Assembly (NCBI GenBank): GCA_041751935.1
Contig: JBGSIA010000106.1
Location: 1 to 64,000 of the forward strand
Direction: 5' to 3'
Length of the DNA stretch: 64,000 nt
DNA from: JBBSJZ01 sp041751935
GTDB lineage: Bacteria > Planctomycetota > Planctomycetia > Pirellulales > Pirellulaceae
Numbering within the stretch: position 1 is the first letter of the stretch; the number at the start of each line of letters is the position of its first letter. Below are positions 42,234 through 51,802 of this stretch, piece after piece. The notes beneath the pieces were generated by a model. That model worked only from the letters and a program-made list of their open reading frames with translations, was not told the DNA's origin and did no database searches. Position numbers and translations under genes: made by a program.

Positions 42234-43520
42234 TTAGCTGTGTCGCAGAGCTTCGATGGGATCGAGCTTTGCCGCACGCCTTGCAGGATAAATTCCGAAC
42301 ACGATTCCAACCGTCAATGACACGGCGGAAGCGACGACCACCGACCAAACGGTCACAACCGTCTCCATGCCCGACAAATAGGCAACCATCATCGGTGCGG
42401 CCAGACCAACACCCACGCCAACAAAGGTGCCGAACAAGGAAAGCGTCGCCGTTTCTACCAGGAACTGAAAGATAATGTCCGATTGCTTGGCACCAATCGC
42501 TCGCCGGATGCCGATCTCACGAGTTCTTTCACTGACGCTGGCTAGCATAATGTTCATGATTCCGATGCCGCCAACCAGAAGTGAAATTGCTGCAGTTGCT
42601 CCCAACACAAAATTAAATATCCGCTGAGTCGCCTGGGCTTGCTCCAGTAGGTCCAAGGGAATGGTAACAGCATAGTCGTCTTGAGCATGGTACTTGGCAA
42701 GCAGTCCCTGGAGAGCTGCGGCGATCGGCTTGACGTGATGGCGATCGATCACTCCTACCGTGATCTGGCTTATTTCAATCCGCTCCCGGCTAAAACTTCC
42801 TTGTTGACGCCGCGTGATGACATCGCCAACGCGACTGCGGTCGGTTGTTAAGGGAATAAGTATGTCCTGATTTTGGTCCGTTGCCGAAAGGCTCGAACCA
42901 ATGCCCGCCGATGGAGTTTTGTAGCCTTGAATCCCCACGACCCGAAAGAAATGAGTATTGTCAACCTGGATCGATTTGCCGATAGCGTCCTTGCCTTGGA
43001 AAACTTTCTTGGCGATGTCTTCGCCGATAACACAGACATTGCTGCGCAGTTTCATGTCCGCCGGTTCAATGGGCCGTCCTCGCACGATATCGATTTTGTT
43101 CGATTCAAAATAGCTGGGATAAACACCGACCATACGGGCATCAATCGATTGTGCGCCGTAGCGTGCTTCCTGGCGAAACTCACGAAGTGGTGTCACGCTA
43201 GTAACATCGGTGAGCGTTTCTTCGATGCGGCGAAGATCGCTGTAGGTTAACCCAAAATTTTGCTCAAACGAGCGAAAGTTAACTTCTTCTCCGGTGTTAC
43301 TCGGCTTCTTGCTGCGCAGGATGATGTTATTGACACCCAATGCCTCGATTTGCTTTTGAGCTTGACGGCTTGCTCCTTCGGCAACGGCAAGCATAACGAT
43401 CACGCTCGCGACTCCGAACACGAGACCCAGGATGGTTAGCACTGATCTCAACTTGTGCATCAGTACGCCGCGAAGTGATGTGCCAAAAATCGCCCGATAG
43501 CGGTTGATCAAGCGGATCAT
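42234..43520 (-). CDS. MacB-like ABC transporter permease
   Basis: A 428-residue membrane protein of the FtsX/MacB type: helix 1 RSVLTILGLVFGVASVIVMLAVAEGA, a large periplasmic MacB-PCD domain (residues about 55-280), then three helices (FVLGATAAISLLVGGIGIMNIMLASV; LFGTFVGVGVGLAAPMM; VVVASAVSLTVGIVFGIYPARRAA) with the family motif RTREIGIRRAIGAK. In MacAB-TolC-like pumps this subunit transmits ATPase motion to the periplasm. The partner ATPase is not beside it. It is 13 bases from the adaptor gene and last in the TolC-HlyD-permease run. Confidence 0.92.
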   Translation of the reverse strand: MIRLINRYRAIFGTSLRGVLMHKLRSVLTILGLVFGVASVIVMLAVAEGASRQAQKQIEALGVNNIILRSKKPSNTGEEVNFRSFEQNFGLTYSDLRRIEETLTDVTSVTPLREFRQEARYGAQSIDARMVGVYPSYFESNKIDIVRGRPIEPADMKLRSNVCVIGEDIAKKVFQGKDAIGKSIQVDNTHFFRVVGIQGYKTPSAGIGSSLSATDQNQDILIPLTTDRSRVGDVITRRQQGSFSRERIEISQITVGVIDRHHVKPIAAALQGLLAKYHAQDDYAVTIPLDLLEQAQATQRIFNFVLGATAAISLLVGGIGIMNIMLASVSERTREIGIRRAIGAKQSDIIFQFLVETATLSLFGTFVGVGVGLAAPMMVAYLSGMETVVTVWSVVVASAVSLTVGIVFGIYPARRAAKLDPIEALRHS

Positions 43521-43533
43521 GCTTGAGCCCTGT

Positions 43534-45069
43534 TCATGCTTGGGGCCCTGCTGGGGAAGCCCCTGGTGGCGGTTCTGCGGCAGCCGACGTTTGGGCTGAT
43601 TGTTCGTCTGATTTTGCGAAGTCTTTCACACCGAGCTGGTAGGCATCCAAGGCAACGACGTCGCCCACCTCAAGTCCCTCGGTTATCTCGACGAATGAGT
43701 GCGTCGATCGACCAGTTTTCACAAGGAGTCGCTTTCTCGCTCCTGCTTCGACTGGGTAGACATACGATTGTTCAAAGTATTCGGCAATCGCGCCCACGGG
43801 AACCGATATCACATCACTGTAGGTGCCAACAAGAATATCGACTTCCGCAGTCATCCCCGGTTTGATGGACAACTCCTTGGGCAGTTCGTCGATGACGATA
43901 ACGGTTTCATAATTTTGCACACTGGAGTAGCTGCTGGCAGCCATGCCGGCGACATTGGAGACTGTGCCTTTGAGCTTTTGATCGGAGTACGCCTCCAATC
44001 GAATGTCCACCTTCTGTCCCACAGCGATCTTGTCAACAACCGATTCGTGAACGTTTGCCTTGACTTGCATCCGCGTCATGTCAGGCAGGTAGTAGACATT
44101 TCGCCCAGAATACATTTCCGTACCCTCGCGAATGCGGTCCGATGCGTCGTACCATCGTTCGTTGGCGTAAGCCACCGTGCCGTCTTGTTCGGCAAGAAGC
44201 GTACACTTCGATTTCAGCGCGACCTGCTCGGCAAGTTGCTGCTCCAGAATTTTGACGCCAGACTCTGCACTAGCAATCGCAGCGTCGCCTTTCGCCGTCT
44301 CGGCGGTCGCGGTCTTTTGCGCTCGAGCATACTTGAGTTTCGTCTCTTCGACTTTTCCTCGAAACTCGATCAACTTCTTTTCCCGATCGTAAGTGACGAG
44401 AACTTTCAATTTCTGTTTATCACGCTCTACTTGAAATCCGTAGTTCTGTTCTCGTAGTTGGTACTCCAGCAACTGTTGCGGAGTGCGATAGCCTTTCTTG
44501 ACAAGAATTTCAATGTTATTTTTCTCATCGCGGACTTTCTCCAACTCCGCTTCCGCTTCCTTGATGGCGCGATTCAAGTCCGCCTTCTCGGACTCGAAGT
44601 CACCTTTTTCGTATTTCAACAGATCAATTTCAGCGATATCGTAAGCAAGTTTTGCCGCAGCAATATTAGTCGCGTTTTCGTCTTCCTTGATAGACAGCAA
44701 CTGCACCGCTTCCTGAAGTTTGCCTTTCGCATCATTGATCTCCACCTCCTTGGCCTTGATTTCCTTGTCGATCTCTGTGGTTTCGAATTCAACAACTTTG
44801 TCGCCTTTTTTAACCACGGACCCTTCAGGCACAATGAAAACGATTTTAGAGCGTCCAGGAATCTCACACTTGCCAAATACTGTCTTCTGGCTCTCAATGG
44901 TTCCTCGTTCAACGACGCGATCCTCGATCGTGCGACGCTGCACCACGTAGGTCGCACTGACTTCGGCGTTGACTTCGGATTCACCGAACAGACCTGGTGC
45001 TTTTATTGCCCCCAAACCGGCAGCGCCCAGGACCAAAGCAATGAACGCGAAGTTCAGAAACTTCTTCAT
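43534..45069 (-). CDS. HlyD/MacA-like periplasmic adaptor protein
   Basis: A 511-residue membrane-fusion protein. The N-terminal helix (FLNFAFIALVLGAAGLG) anchors it to the inner membrane. A split lipoyl-like domain (VEVKKGDKVV region; GTVAYAN region) brackets a long charged coiled coil (residues about 105-285). The beta-barrel domain (VKANVHESVVDKIAVGQKVDIRLEAY) and the C-terminal domain (VPVGAIAEYFEQSYVYPVEA ... LEVGDVVAL) complete the family fold. The final 30 residues are Ala/Pro/Ser-rich. It sits between the TolC-like and MacB-like genes, so it very likely bridges them. Confidence 0.9.
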   Translation of the reverse strand: MKKFLNFAFIALVLGAAGLGAIKAPGLFGESEVNAEVSATYVVQRRTIEDRVVERGTIESQKTVFGKCEIPGRSKIVFIVPEGSVVKKGDKVVEFETTEIDKEIKAKEVEINDAKGKLQEAVQLLSIKEDENATNIAAAKLAYDIAEIDLLKYEKGDFESEKADLNRAIKEAEAELEKVRDEKNNIEILVKKGYRTPQQLLEYQLREQNYGFQVERDKQKLKVLVTYDREKKLIEFRGKVEETKLKYARAQKTATAETAKGDAAIASAESGVKILEQQLAEQVALKSKCTLLAEQDGTVAYANERWYDASDRIREGTEMYSGRNVYYLPDMTRMQVKANVHESVVDKIAVGQKVDIRLEAYSDQKLKGTVSNVAGMAASSYSSVQNYETVIVIDELPKELSIKPGMTAEVDILVGTYSDVISVPVGAIAEYFEQSYVYPVEAGARKRLLVKTGRSTHSFVEITEGLEVGDVVALDAYQLGVKDFAKSDEQSAQTSAAAEPPPGASPAGPQA

Positions 45070-45184
45070 CGTCGCAATTCCCTATCTCCAAACACAAACG
45101 GACCAACGTTACGGCGAAGGCCCACTTGGTGGAAAAGGAAACGTTTGGGTGTGGTCTCCGCTCGGCTCCCAGTCTAACCAATCA

Positions 45185-47764
45185 TCAGGGAACAAGCGAA
45201 CCAGCGGGAGCAAATAACTCTGCCTCGCGAAACGGTTCGACTTGAACGGGTTCGAGAACATTCGATGGCTCGTCCGAGTCGATTTCGCCGGGCGCAACAT
45301 CCGGCTCATTCAGTACCTCCACACCGAACCACTGTGGCGGAAAATATTCAGGGTCAATCGCTTGATAACTCTCGATCGAATCCAGACCGGTATCTTCGTT
45401 GAGCCAAACACCGGCTTCATCGAGATACAGCATCTCGAGCGCCGCAAACAGACGCATCTTCTGCACGCGATAGTTGACCCAGCTAGAAACCAGATTGTTT
45501 TTCGCATCCAGCAATCCCGACAACGCTTGCAGCAAAACGATGGTCAGATTCGAGTCAGCTTGAGAGCTTCTTCGCAGGTCGATTTGTGCCTGGTCGACTT
45601 GGCGAGTCGCAGCGACAACTTGTTGTCTCGCAATCTGGAAACTAACCCGGCTTAACTCCAACTGGCGAAGCACCAACCTGACATCGTTAGCGATTTGGTC
45701 TTTAACCGCAATGAAGTCGCGACTGGCTCGTTGATACTCGATCTGACGAGCGCGATAAATATTGCGCTCATTCAGCCGATTCAACGGACCATCGAATTGC
45801 ACGCCGACTTGGTAGACATTGTTGGCGGAATCAAGTCGAATAGGACTCTTGTTGTCGGGATCATTGCCAAGGGCTACGCTGCCGGTGATGTCCAGGCTAC
45901 TCTGCAACGCGTCGGCAGCAAATTCGACTTTCCGAAAAGCGTCCATGGCAATCGCTTTGCTGTTCATCAGATCCAAACGGTTCTGATGTGCAAACGTGAT
46001 TGCTGTCTCGGAAGTGATTCCGCGCGGCTCAATGTCGATCAAGAACAGCTTGATTTGTGTTTGTGCCACGTAGAGCTCAGCGATTTCCTCTCGCAGCTGC
46101 CGTCCGATCGCTTTCTCGAGCGCTTTCCAAGCGTCGACGGCGGTATCATCCCTCTCACTGGGAAGGATGTCCTCAATGGTGACGCCTTCAAACGAATCAA
46201 CATTGCTAAGAATCTCTACCAATGACTTCTGTTCCGCTGCGGTGGAATCTTGCGGCGGATTCTTTTTGTAACCGTCGAGCTTTTGCATCACCTCCTTGTC
46301 CGACGCCTCTCGATCGTCTAAGCCCTTTTTTAGCTCTGCAAGACTCTCGGAAATTCGCTTAGCCAGTTGTTTCTGTTGCTCATAATCCAAACGATCGTCT
46401 TCGTTGAACTTTGATTGATCTGTCTTTTCCAGACGATCCTGCCACTGGTCCAAACTGGACTCGACCGACGGAACTATTTCGACGACGCTCTCTCTCAATT
46501 GCTGGTACGTTTCAAAGTGCCCTTGCAGCGTCTCCAAGGGAGCTCGCGCCGGAGGCAGATATTGCACGAGCGCCTCAAATAAGTCTTGAGCTTCATCCTG
46601 CAGCGCGACCAGTTTTGAATCGACTAACTCGAACGGTTCCAGCAGTGATTCGTCGACCTCGAACGTGACCCAAGCTGGCAAACCCAAGGCAAATTTGTAT
46701 TGATCCTCCAGCGTGATCAAGCCCTGCTCGGCTGCGATGAGGTTGCGGCGCCCGTTCTGGTACTGTTGGAAAACTTGGTCCACTTGCACCTGTGAAACAA
46801 CCTTCAGCGCCGAATAAAACTCGTGTTCAATCAAATTCTGTTTCAAGTTTTCAACGTTGGTCCGCGTGTTGCGAATGGATTGCGTTTGCGTCAACAGCCC
46901 CAGGTACTGCTCCGTAAGATCGACATAGAACAGTCGGCGAAAGCGAGCAAATTCGCGAACTTGATACAGCAGGTCACGTTCGGCTTGAGTCAGATTCTCC
47001 AACCTTACGTGACGAAATGCGCCGCGCAACAAGGGTTGCGTGAATGTCGAGACGACTGATGCGGAGCCCCTTTGGAATCCGCCAGAACCAAAATCCCACG
47101 AAAGCCCATTGAGCACATCGGTTGCAAATTGGCCACCGCCGGCAAGGCTGCGATCAAAACCTAGACGATCGGAAACCGTTAACAAGCGAGAGTTTCCCAA
47201 GTTCTTACCACTCGCAGTGAATTGCGTTCCGCCTCCTCCAAACCACTGTGTGTCGAACTCGAAGCGATTTCCCGAAAGGTTCAATGCGGTTAAGTAGACT
47301 CGCTCAAACTCCGTTTGATAATCGCGACTATTGAGTAAACCCAGGTCGATCGCCAGCGGTTGTGTCAACTTGATTTCGCCGTCTGCATTGCGCGGCAGCA
47401 CGTCGATCCAATGGGGATTCTCCACGTTTCCCCGCGTGGATCGCTTGTCATAGTAGTGAATGCGTTTGCCATCGGGCTTCACCATATAACAATGTGCAGC
47501 AGCATCATCAGGAGGCTTGGGGCCACAATCTTTTTCGTTGGCCAAGTACATCCGTGAATTCCGACTCGGTTCGACAGCACGATCGGGCAAGGTCCACAGC
47601 GGGTCCACTTGGCGGCTTTGAATCAAGCCATAGGACTCGGCATCGGCAGCCTGGCGATATCGCGTTCGAGAGCAGCCAGCCACAGACAGCTGAAGTAGAA
47701 CAAGCAGATTCAGTAGCAGCGCAGCACGAATCGCTGTTGTGTGAAACAGTGATCGACGCTCCAT
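45185..47764 (-). CDS. Oversized TolC-family outer-membrane efflux lipoprotein
   Basis: An 859-residue protein from the ATG at 47764. The signal ends in the lipobox VAGC, so it is probably lipid-anchored. Both TolC repeat halves are present (QAERDLLYQVREFARFRRLFYVDLTEQYLGLL ... and LVLRQLELSRVSFQIARQQVVAATRQVDQAQIDL, key positions partly quoted). Between them lies a roughly 200-residue insertion rich in Asp, Glu, Lys and Gln (about residues 385-590) that typical TolC proteins (about 450-550 residues) lack. A 160-residue domain precedes the first repeat. The start at 47806 in the same frame is less likely. It is the first gene of the exporter operon. Confidence 0.85.
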   Translation of the reverse strand: MERRSLFHTTAIRAALLLNLLVLLQLSVAGCSRTRYRQAADAESYGLIQSRQVDPLWTLPDRAVEPSRNSRMYLANEKDCGPKPPDDAAAHCYMVKPDGKRIHYYDKRSTRGNVENPHWIDVLPRNADGEIKLTQPLAIDLGLLNSRDYQTEFERVYLTALNLSGNRFEFDTQWFGGGGTQFTASGKNLGNSRLLTVSDRLGFDRSLAGGGQFATDVLNGLSWDFGSGGFQRGSASVVSTFTQPLLRGAFRHVRLENLTQAERDLLYQVREFARFRRLFYVDLTEQYLGLLTQTQSIRNTRTNVENLKQNLIEHEFYSALKVVSQVQVDQVFQQYQNGRRNLIAAEQGLITLEDQYKFALGLPAWVTFEVDESLLEPFELVDSKLVALQDEAQDLFEALVQYLPPARAPLETLQGHFETYQQLRESVVEIVPSVESSLDQWQDRLEKTDQSKFNEDDRLDYEQQKQLAKRISESLAELKKGLDDREASDKEVMQKLDGYKKNPPQDSTAAEQKSLVEILSNVDSFEGVTIEDILPSERDDTAVDAWKALEKAIGRQLREEIAELYVAQTQIKLFLIDIEPRGITSETAITFAHQNRLDLMNSKAIAMDAFRKVEFAADALQSSLDITGSVALGNDPDNKSPIRLDSANNVYQVGVQFDGPLNRLNERNIYRARQIEYQRASRDFIAVKDQIANDVRLVLRQLELSRVSFQIARQQVVAATRQVDQAQIDLRRSSQADSNLTIVLLQALSGLLDAKNNLVSSWVNYRVQKMRLFAALEMLYLDEAGVWLNEDTGLDSIESYQAIDPEYFPPQWFGVEVLNEPDVAPGEIDSDEPSNVLEPVQVEPFREAELFAPAGSLVP

Positions 47765-48123
47765 GCTACTTGGTTCCTGTAATTCCGAACGTGGTACTCC
47801 GTACAACCGTTATCGACAGCCGATGCAGAAACGTTTGGCCGATCAGTGCAAACAGGACGTTTGTCGGTCGCTATCAGGAAAGCCGTGGTTGAGTTTGCGG
47901 GTTAGGCAGCGCAGCGTTAGAGCCGTCTACGTTTCACACGAAATGGCTTTGACATCGCTCTTCAGAGGCCGGCTATCAAGAATGTATGGAAACCAGTGTC
48001 GCCAATGAGCCGATGGGCGTTAGCCCCGTTTTTTTACGACACGAACCGCGGCTAACGCCGTGCGGCTAATGGTCTTCGGCTAGGTTCTAAATTTAGCCGG
48101 TGATAAACCAATCTCAAATTCGT
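47765..48123. other. 359-base intergenic region with leader and inverted repeat
   Basis: Upstream of the TolC-like gene and downstream of the PH-domain gene, which is transcribed towards it. It contains the GGCGTTAGCC/GGCTAACGCC inverted repeat (48016-48059) and AT-rich stretches consistent with a promoter, but I cannot pick out a convincing -35/-10 pair. Short open frames here do not look coding. Confidence 0.4.
48016..48059. repeat. Inverted repeat GGCGTTAGCC / GGCTAACGCC
   Basis: Two perfect ten-base arms (48016-48025 and 48050-48059) with a 24-base spacer that contains seven T residues. The core GCGTTAGC also occurs in the repeat at 63000-63066. It looks like a member of a dispersed REP-like family. 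Confidence 0.65.
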
Positions 48124-48528
48124 TTACGATTTGCGATGTTGGTCGATGATTTCTTTGACCTGATCTGGGTTGGGAATACCGTTGATCTCGATTTCCAACC
48201 CCGATTGTCCGGCGCTGGAAATGCCTAACCAGCCAACGTTGAAGATTCGCTGCAAGGCCGATTGCCGAACTTGGATGTTGCGTACGTTGCTATGAAAGAC
48301 ATCGTTGGTATGTTTCGACAAGATTCCTTTACGTAACGTAGTTTGTTCATTCGTTACGGTCAGCGTCGTACCCAATGCTTGAATCCACCAACCGAGTAGC
48401 AGAATCAATCCCAAACCGAACGCGGCAATCAGCAACACGCACAATATGAAATAGATGGGATGGTTGCGAAACATGGCTGGATGTGCTTCGTAAAACACTT
48501 CTTCGCCGTCATTTGAGGCGTTGCTCAT
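48124..48528 (-). CDS. Bacterial PH-domain membrane protein (bPH2/YdbT-like)
   Basis: A 134-residue protein. FYEAHPAMFRNHPIYFILCVLLIAAFGLGLILLLGWWIQALGTTLTVTNEQTTLRKGILSKHTNDV is the two-helix plus beta-strand layout of bPH2 domains (residues about 12-80, key residues H16, P17, T57, T64, G67). VRNIQVRQSALQRIFNVGWLGIS continues the domain. Such proteins are inner-membrane anchored and of unknown role. It is monocistronic between htrA and the TolC gene. Confidence 0.85.
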   Translation of the reverse strand: MSNASNDGEEVFYEAHPAMFRNHPIYFILCVLLIAAFGLGLILLLGWWIQALGTTLTVTNEQTTLRKGILSKHTNDVFHSNVRNIQVRQSALQRIFNVGWLGISSAGQSGLEIEINGIPNPDQVKEIIDQHRKS

Positions 48529-48664
48529 CTCGATTATCCGGTGTCAATCTGAATTTCACCGCGTGGCAACGGCATCAACGTGTCCGGTGGAGTGTAGCAG
48601 CGCCGATTGCTGTATTCCAGTATATCGGTTTATCAGTCGGAACCATTCTTAAAGAAAAGGGCAT

Positions 48665-48687
48665 GTACCCAGGCAGCACCTGGGTAC
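48665..48687. repeat. Perfect nine-base hairpin GTACCCAGG / CCTGGGTAC
   Basis: The arms are separated by CAGCA. It lies 45 bases past the HtrA stop on the minus strand, followed there by a T-rich stretch (CCCTTTTCTTT), so it may end the htrA transcript. The CCCAGG core recurs in the hairpins at 60575-60593. Confidence 0.6.
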
Positions 48688-48731
48688 GAAAGTTCACTCT
48701 CTGGAGTAGTCGAAATTCAAGCGCGACTAAC

Positions 48732-50222
48732 TTAAATCACAAGCAGCATTCGTACATCGCCTCGAAGAACGATGATCCGCACGGGGCGTTGCCGCTTCTG
48801 GGATTCGCGGATGGACTGAAGCAAGTCGTTGACGGTGGAAACTGGTTGACCGCCCGCAGTCTCGATCACGTCGCCAACCTGCAGTCCAACCTGCGCAGCG
48901 GGGCTATTTTCCTGAACGCCAGTGACTATCAATCCGTCTGTCAAATTGTCATATCCGAACTGGCGAGCCGATTGTGGCGTCACCGGTTCGAGCGTTGCAC
49001 CGGGCAATGGATCGCCACCGAACATAGCCATCGCTTCTTCGGTTCGTTCCAGCAATTTGACTTGCAGTTGGATAGTCTTATCTCCGCGAACGATTTCCAT
49101 CGCCACGGTATCTCCAGGTGAACGACTGGCGATATAGTTCCGCAATTGAGTTCGATCGTCAATTTTTCGACCATCCAGTTTTGTGACCACATCGCCGGGT
49201 TGAATTCCAGCGTTTGCTGCTGGTTGGCCTTCCAAGACGCCGTTGATCAACGCACCGCGATTAACAGAGAGCCCATACTTTTGAACCACATCCGGGTTGA
49301 TTTCTTCGAGCTGGGCGCCGAGAAAACCACGTCGAACTTCACCGTTCTTGATGATCGATTCGAGAACTGGTCGAGCAAGCGAGACTGGGATGGCGAATCC
49401 AATTCCCGCGTTACCGCCGCTACGCGATAGGATCGCGGTGTTGATGCCAACCAACTCGCCTTTCAAATTCACGAGGGGGCCGCCGGAATTTCCCGGGTTA
49501 ATCGCCGCATCGGTTTGCAGAAAGTCTTCGAATCCGTCTCCGTCGCCAACGATGCCCTGCACACGGTTCTTGCCACTAATGATGCCTGCGGTCACGGTTT
49601 GCTCCAGTCCAAACGGGCTGCCGATGGCCAGCACCCAGTCGCCCACACGGATCTCATCGGAACTTCCCAGCGATGCTGCCTGTAAGCCCTGAGCGTCAAT
49701 TTTCACGACGGCCAAATCGGTTGCCGGGTCAGTTCCGACGACTTCGCCGGTGACCTTTCGTCCGTCACTGAGTTCGACCGTCAGTTCATCAGCACCGGAG
49801 ACTACGTGATTGTTGGTCAAGATATAGCCGTTTTCGCGAACGATCACGCCGCTGCCCATACCGGACTCATCATGTGGCACTTGGTCTTGGAAATCAAATT
49901 GTTGAAAAAAATCATCTTGGAAGATCGGCGGGAAACCTGGTGGCAGACTGCGACGATTGCCTTTACGTTGGACCGGTTTCGCCTTAACCCTCGTGTTGAT
50001 ACTGACAACGCTCGGACGGATAGCTTCGGCGACGTTACGAAACGCAGTTGACATATCCTGCGCTGCGGCCAGATCGTGATTAGCGATTTTCGCTGGCCCC
50101 GTTTGATCGGCGAACGCATCGTGCCGTAGGACTTGGGGCAAGCTCATCGCGACTCCGGTAAGCAAACAGCCGACAAGCATCATGCTGAGGGCGAAACTGA
50201 GTTTCTTGGAAAGTGGTTGCAT
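48732..50222 (-). CDS. HtrA/DegP-type periplasmic serine protease with two PDZ domains
   Basis: A 496-residue protease that degrades or refolds misfolded envelope proteins. After a signal sequence (KLSFALSMMLVGCLLTGVAMS), the trypsin-like domain has catalytic His139 (TNNHVV), Asp169 (ATDLAVV) and Ser246 (GNSGGPL). Two PDZ domains follow (residues about 265-350 and 380-470, both with the GLQPGD-like carboxylate loop). The ATG at 50222 has AGGAG ten bases upstream. The frame from 50459 adds non-protein-like sequence. A planctomycete-type insert of Pro/Gln/Phe (PPGFPPIFQDDFFQQFD) precedes the protease core. Confidence 0.95.
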   Translation of the reverse strand: MQPLSKKLSFALSMMLVGCLLTGVAMSLPQVLRHDAFADQTGPAKIANHDLAAAQDMSTAFRNVAEAIRPSVVSINTRVKAKPVQRKGNRRSLPPGFPPIFQDDFFQQFDFQDQVPHDESGMGSGVIVRENGYILTNNHVVSGADELTVELSDGRKVTGEVVGTDPATDLAVVKIDAQGLQAASLGSSDEIRVGDWVLAIGSPFGLEQTVTAGIISGKNRVQGIVGDGDGFEDFLQTDAAINPGNSGGPLVNLKGELVGINTAILSRSGGNAGIGFAIPVSLARPVLESIIKNGEVRRGFLGAQLEEINPDVVQKYGLSVNRGALINGVLEGQPAANAGIQPGDVVTKLDGRKIDDRTQLRNYIASRSPGDTVAMEIVRGDKTIQLQVKLLERTEEAMAMFGGDPLPGATLEPVTPQSARQFGYDNLTDGLIVTGVQENSPAAQVGLQVGDVIETAGGQPVSTVNDLLQSIRESQKRQRPVRIIVLRGDVRMLLVI

Positions 50223-50557
50223 CTCGCTTTGAACTCCTGGGAAGGCTGGACCACGGGTACGAAGGCCCGTCAGAATCGTTAATACACTCTTACGATAGCG
50301 TTCGGTTCGATTGCCGACGTTAAATTCCGATAGCACGGGCGGAGATTCACGCCTGCCGTCGACCGTCGCAGAGCCGCTTAACCCGACGAACGCGACTCGT
50401 CCTGTCGAACCGACAGCGACCGCCTTAGCGGCGGGTTCAACGTGCAAACCGCAGGCCAATTTATTTTGCCAGTGAACACCGATCGCAGTTGATACACAGC
50501 TAGCAAAACTTCTGATACGTTATTGGCGTGAGAAAGGTAACTCTGGAGCAAACACGG
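50223..50557. other. 335-base divergent promoter region of htrA and glgC
   Basis: The starts at 50222 (minus) and 50558 (plus) face away from each other. The region holds a small inverted sequence (CGGGTACGAAGGCCCG near 50253) but no strong -35/-10 pair I can assign. Frames here are shadows of neither gene. Confidence 0.4.
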
Positions 50558-51799
50558 ATGCGAGACATTTTGACAGTGGTTCTGGCGGGCGGTCGAGGCA
50601 CGCGATTGGAACCACTTACCCGCGATCGCGCTAAACCCGCCGTCCCTTTTGGCGGGATTTATCGGATCGTCGACTTCGTACTTAGCAATTGCCTCAACAG
50701 TGGAATGCGGCGACTGTTGTTGCTGACCCAATACAAGGCGCAATCGCTAGACCGACACGTCAACGTCGCTTGGCGAGGCTATTTCTGTCGTGAATTGGGC
50801 GAATTCATCGACGTGGTGCCGCCCCAACAACGTATCGACAACAACTGGTATCAAGGCACCGCCGATGCGGTCTATCAAAACATCTATGCGATTGAGCGTG
50901 AGCAGCCCGAGGATGTGGTGATCTTGGCCGGTGACCACATCTACAAAATGAATTACGGCCCAATGGTCGACTTCCATCGCCGCCAAGGTGCGGACATCAC
51001 CATCGGTGCCCTGCGAGTCAGCCGCGATGATGCTCGCCAATTCGGAGTGATGCAAACGGACCTGGATCATCGGCTCGTCGGTTTCCAAGAGAAGCCAGCG
51101 GACCCGATTGGCTTGCCCGAAGATCCCGATACCTGTTTGGCGTCGATGGGAATCTATGTCTTCAATTCAAGATTCTTATACGAAAAGTTAGTTGATGACG
51201 CAACCAATCCTGACAGTGATCATGACTTTGGCAAGAACATCATTCCCGCAGCGATTGCTAACAGCCGCGTATTTGCGTTTCCGTTCCTGGACGAAAACCG
51301 CAAACGCGACGCGTACTGGCGAGACGTCGGCACCATTGATGCCTACTACGAAGCTTCGATGGATTTGATCACGGTCGACCCGCTGTTGAATTTGTACGAC
51401 GAAAAGTGGCCGATGCGTGCCCACCAACCGATGTTACCGCCGCCCAAATTCGTATTCGGCAGCGAGGGCAATTCGGCGCGGCGCGGTGAAGCTCTCGATT
51501 CGATTGTCTGTCAAGGCTCGATCATCAGCGGCGGTGCGGTCGCACGAAGTATTATCGGCCCCAATGTCCGCATCAACAGCTACGCGAGAGTCGAAGACAG
51601 CATCTTATTTGAAGGTGTCGAAGTCGGTCGTCACTGTCGCCTGGGACGCGTGATCGTGGACAAAGGAGTCCGCATCCCGCCCGAGACCCAGATAGGCTAT
51701 GATCGGGCCGAAGACGCCGCCCGCGGGTTCACCATCACCGACAGCGGCTTGGTCGTGATTGCTCGTGGCGAATCGATACAAGCCCATTCTTTGGTATAA
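50558..51799 (+). CDS. glgC: Glucose-1-phosphate adenylyltransferase
   Basis: A 413-residue cytoplasmic enzyme making ADP-glucose from ATP and glucose 1-phosphate, the committed step of glycogen synthesis. Diagnostic motifs: VVLAGGRGTRLEPLT with catalytic Arg/Lys residues, AKPAVPFGG, QYKAQSLDRH, WYQGTADAV, VVILAGDHIYKMNY, FGVMQTD, FQEKPADP, WRDVGTIDAYYEA, and a left-handed beta-helix C-terminus (SIISGGAVARSIIGPNVRINS). The ATG at 50558 is preceded by GGAG nine bases upstream; an in-frame GTG at 50528 is less likely. It heads a run with a diguanylate cyclase and a receiver. Confidence 0.95.
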   Translation: MRDILTVVLAGGRGTRLEPLTRDRAKPAVPFGGIYRIVDFVLSNCLNSGMRRLLLLTQYKAQSLDRHVNVAWRGYFCRELGEFIDVVPPQQRIDNNWYQGTADAVYQNIYAIEREQPEDVVILAGDHIYKMNYGPMVDFHRRQGADITIGALRVSRDDARQFGVMQTDLDHRLVGFQEKPADPIGLPEDPDTCLASMGIYVFNSRFLYEKLVDDATNPDSDHDFGKNIIPAAIANSRVFAFPFLDENRKRDAYWRDVGTIDAYYEASMDLITVDPLLNLYDEKWPMRAHQPMLPPPKFVFGSEGNSARRGEALDSIVCQGSIISGGAVARSIIGPNVRINSYARVEDSILFEGVEVGRHCRLGRVIVDKGVRIPPETQIGYDRAEDAARGFTITDSGLVVIARGESIQAHSLV

Positions 51800-51802
51800 G
51801 TC

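Noticed and set aside
43699..44457. Plus-strand 252-codon frame opposite the HlyD-like gene
   Set aside because: Shadow of the coiled-coil coding region; His/Arg/Phe-rich with no recognisable domain.
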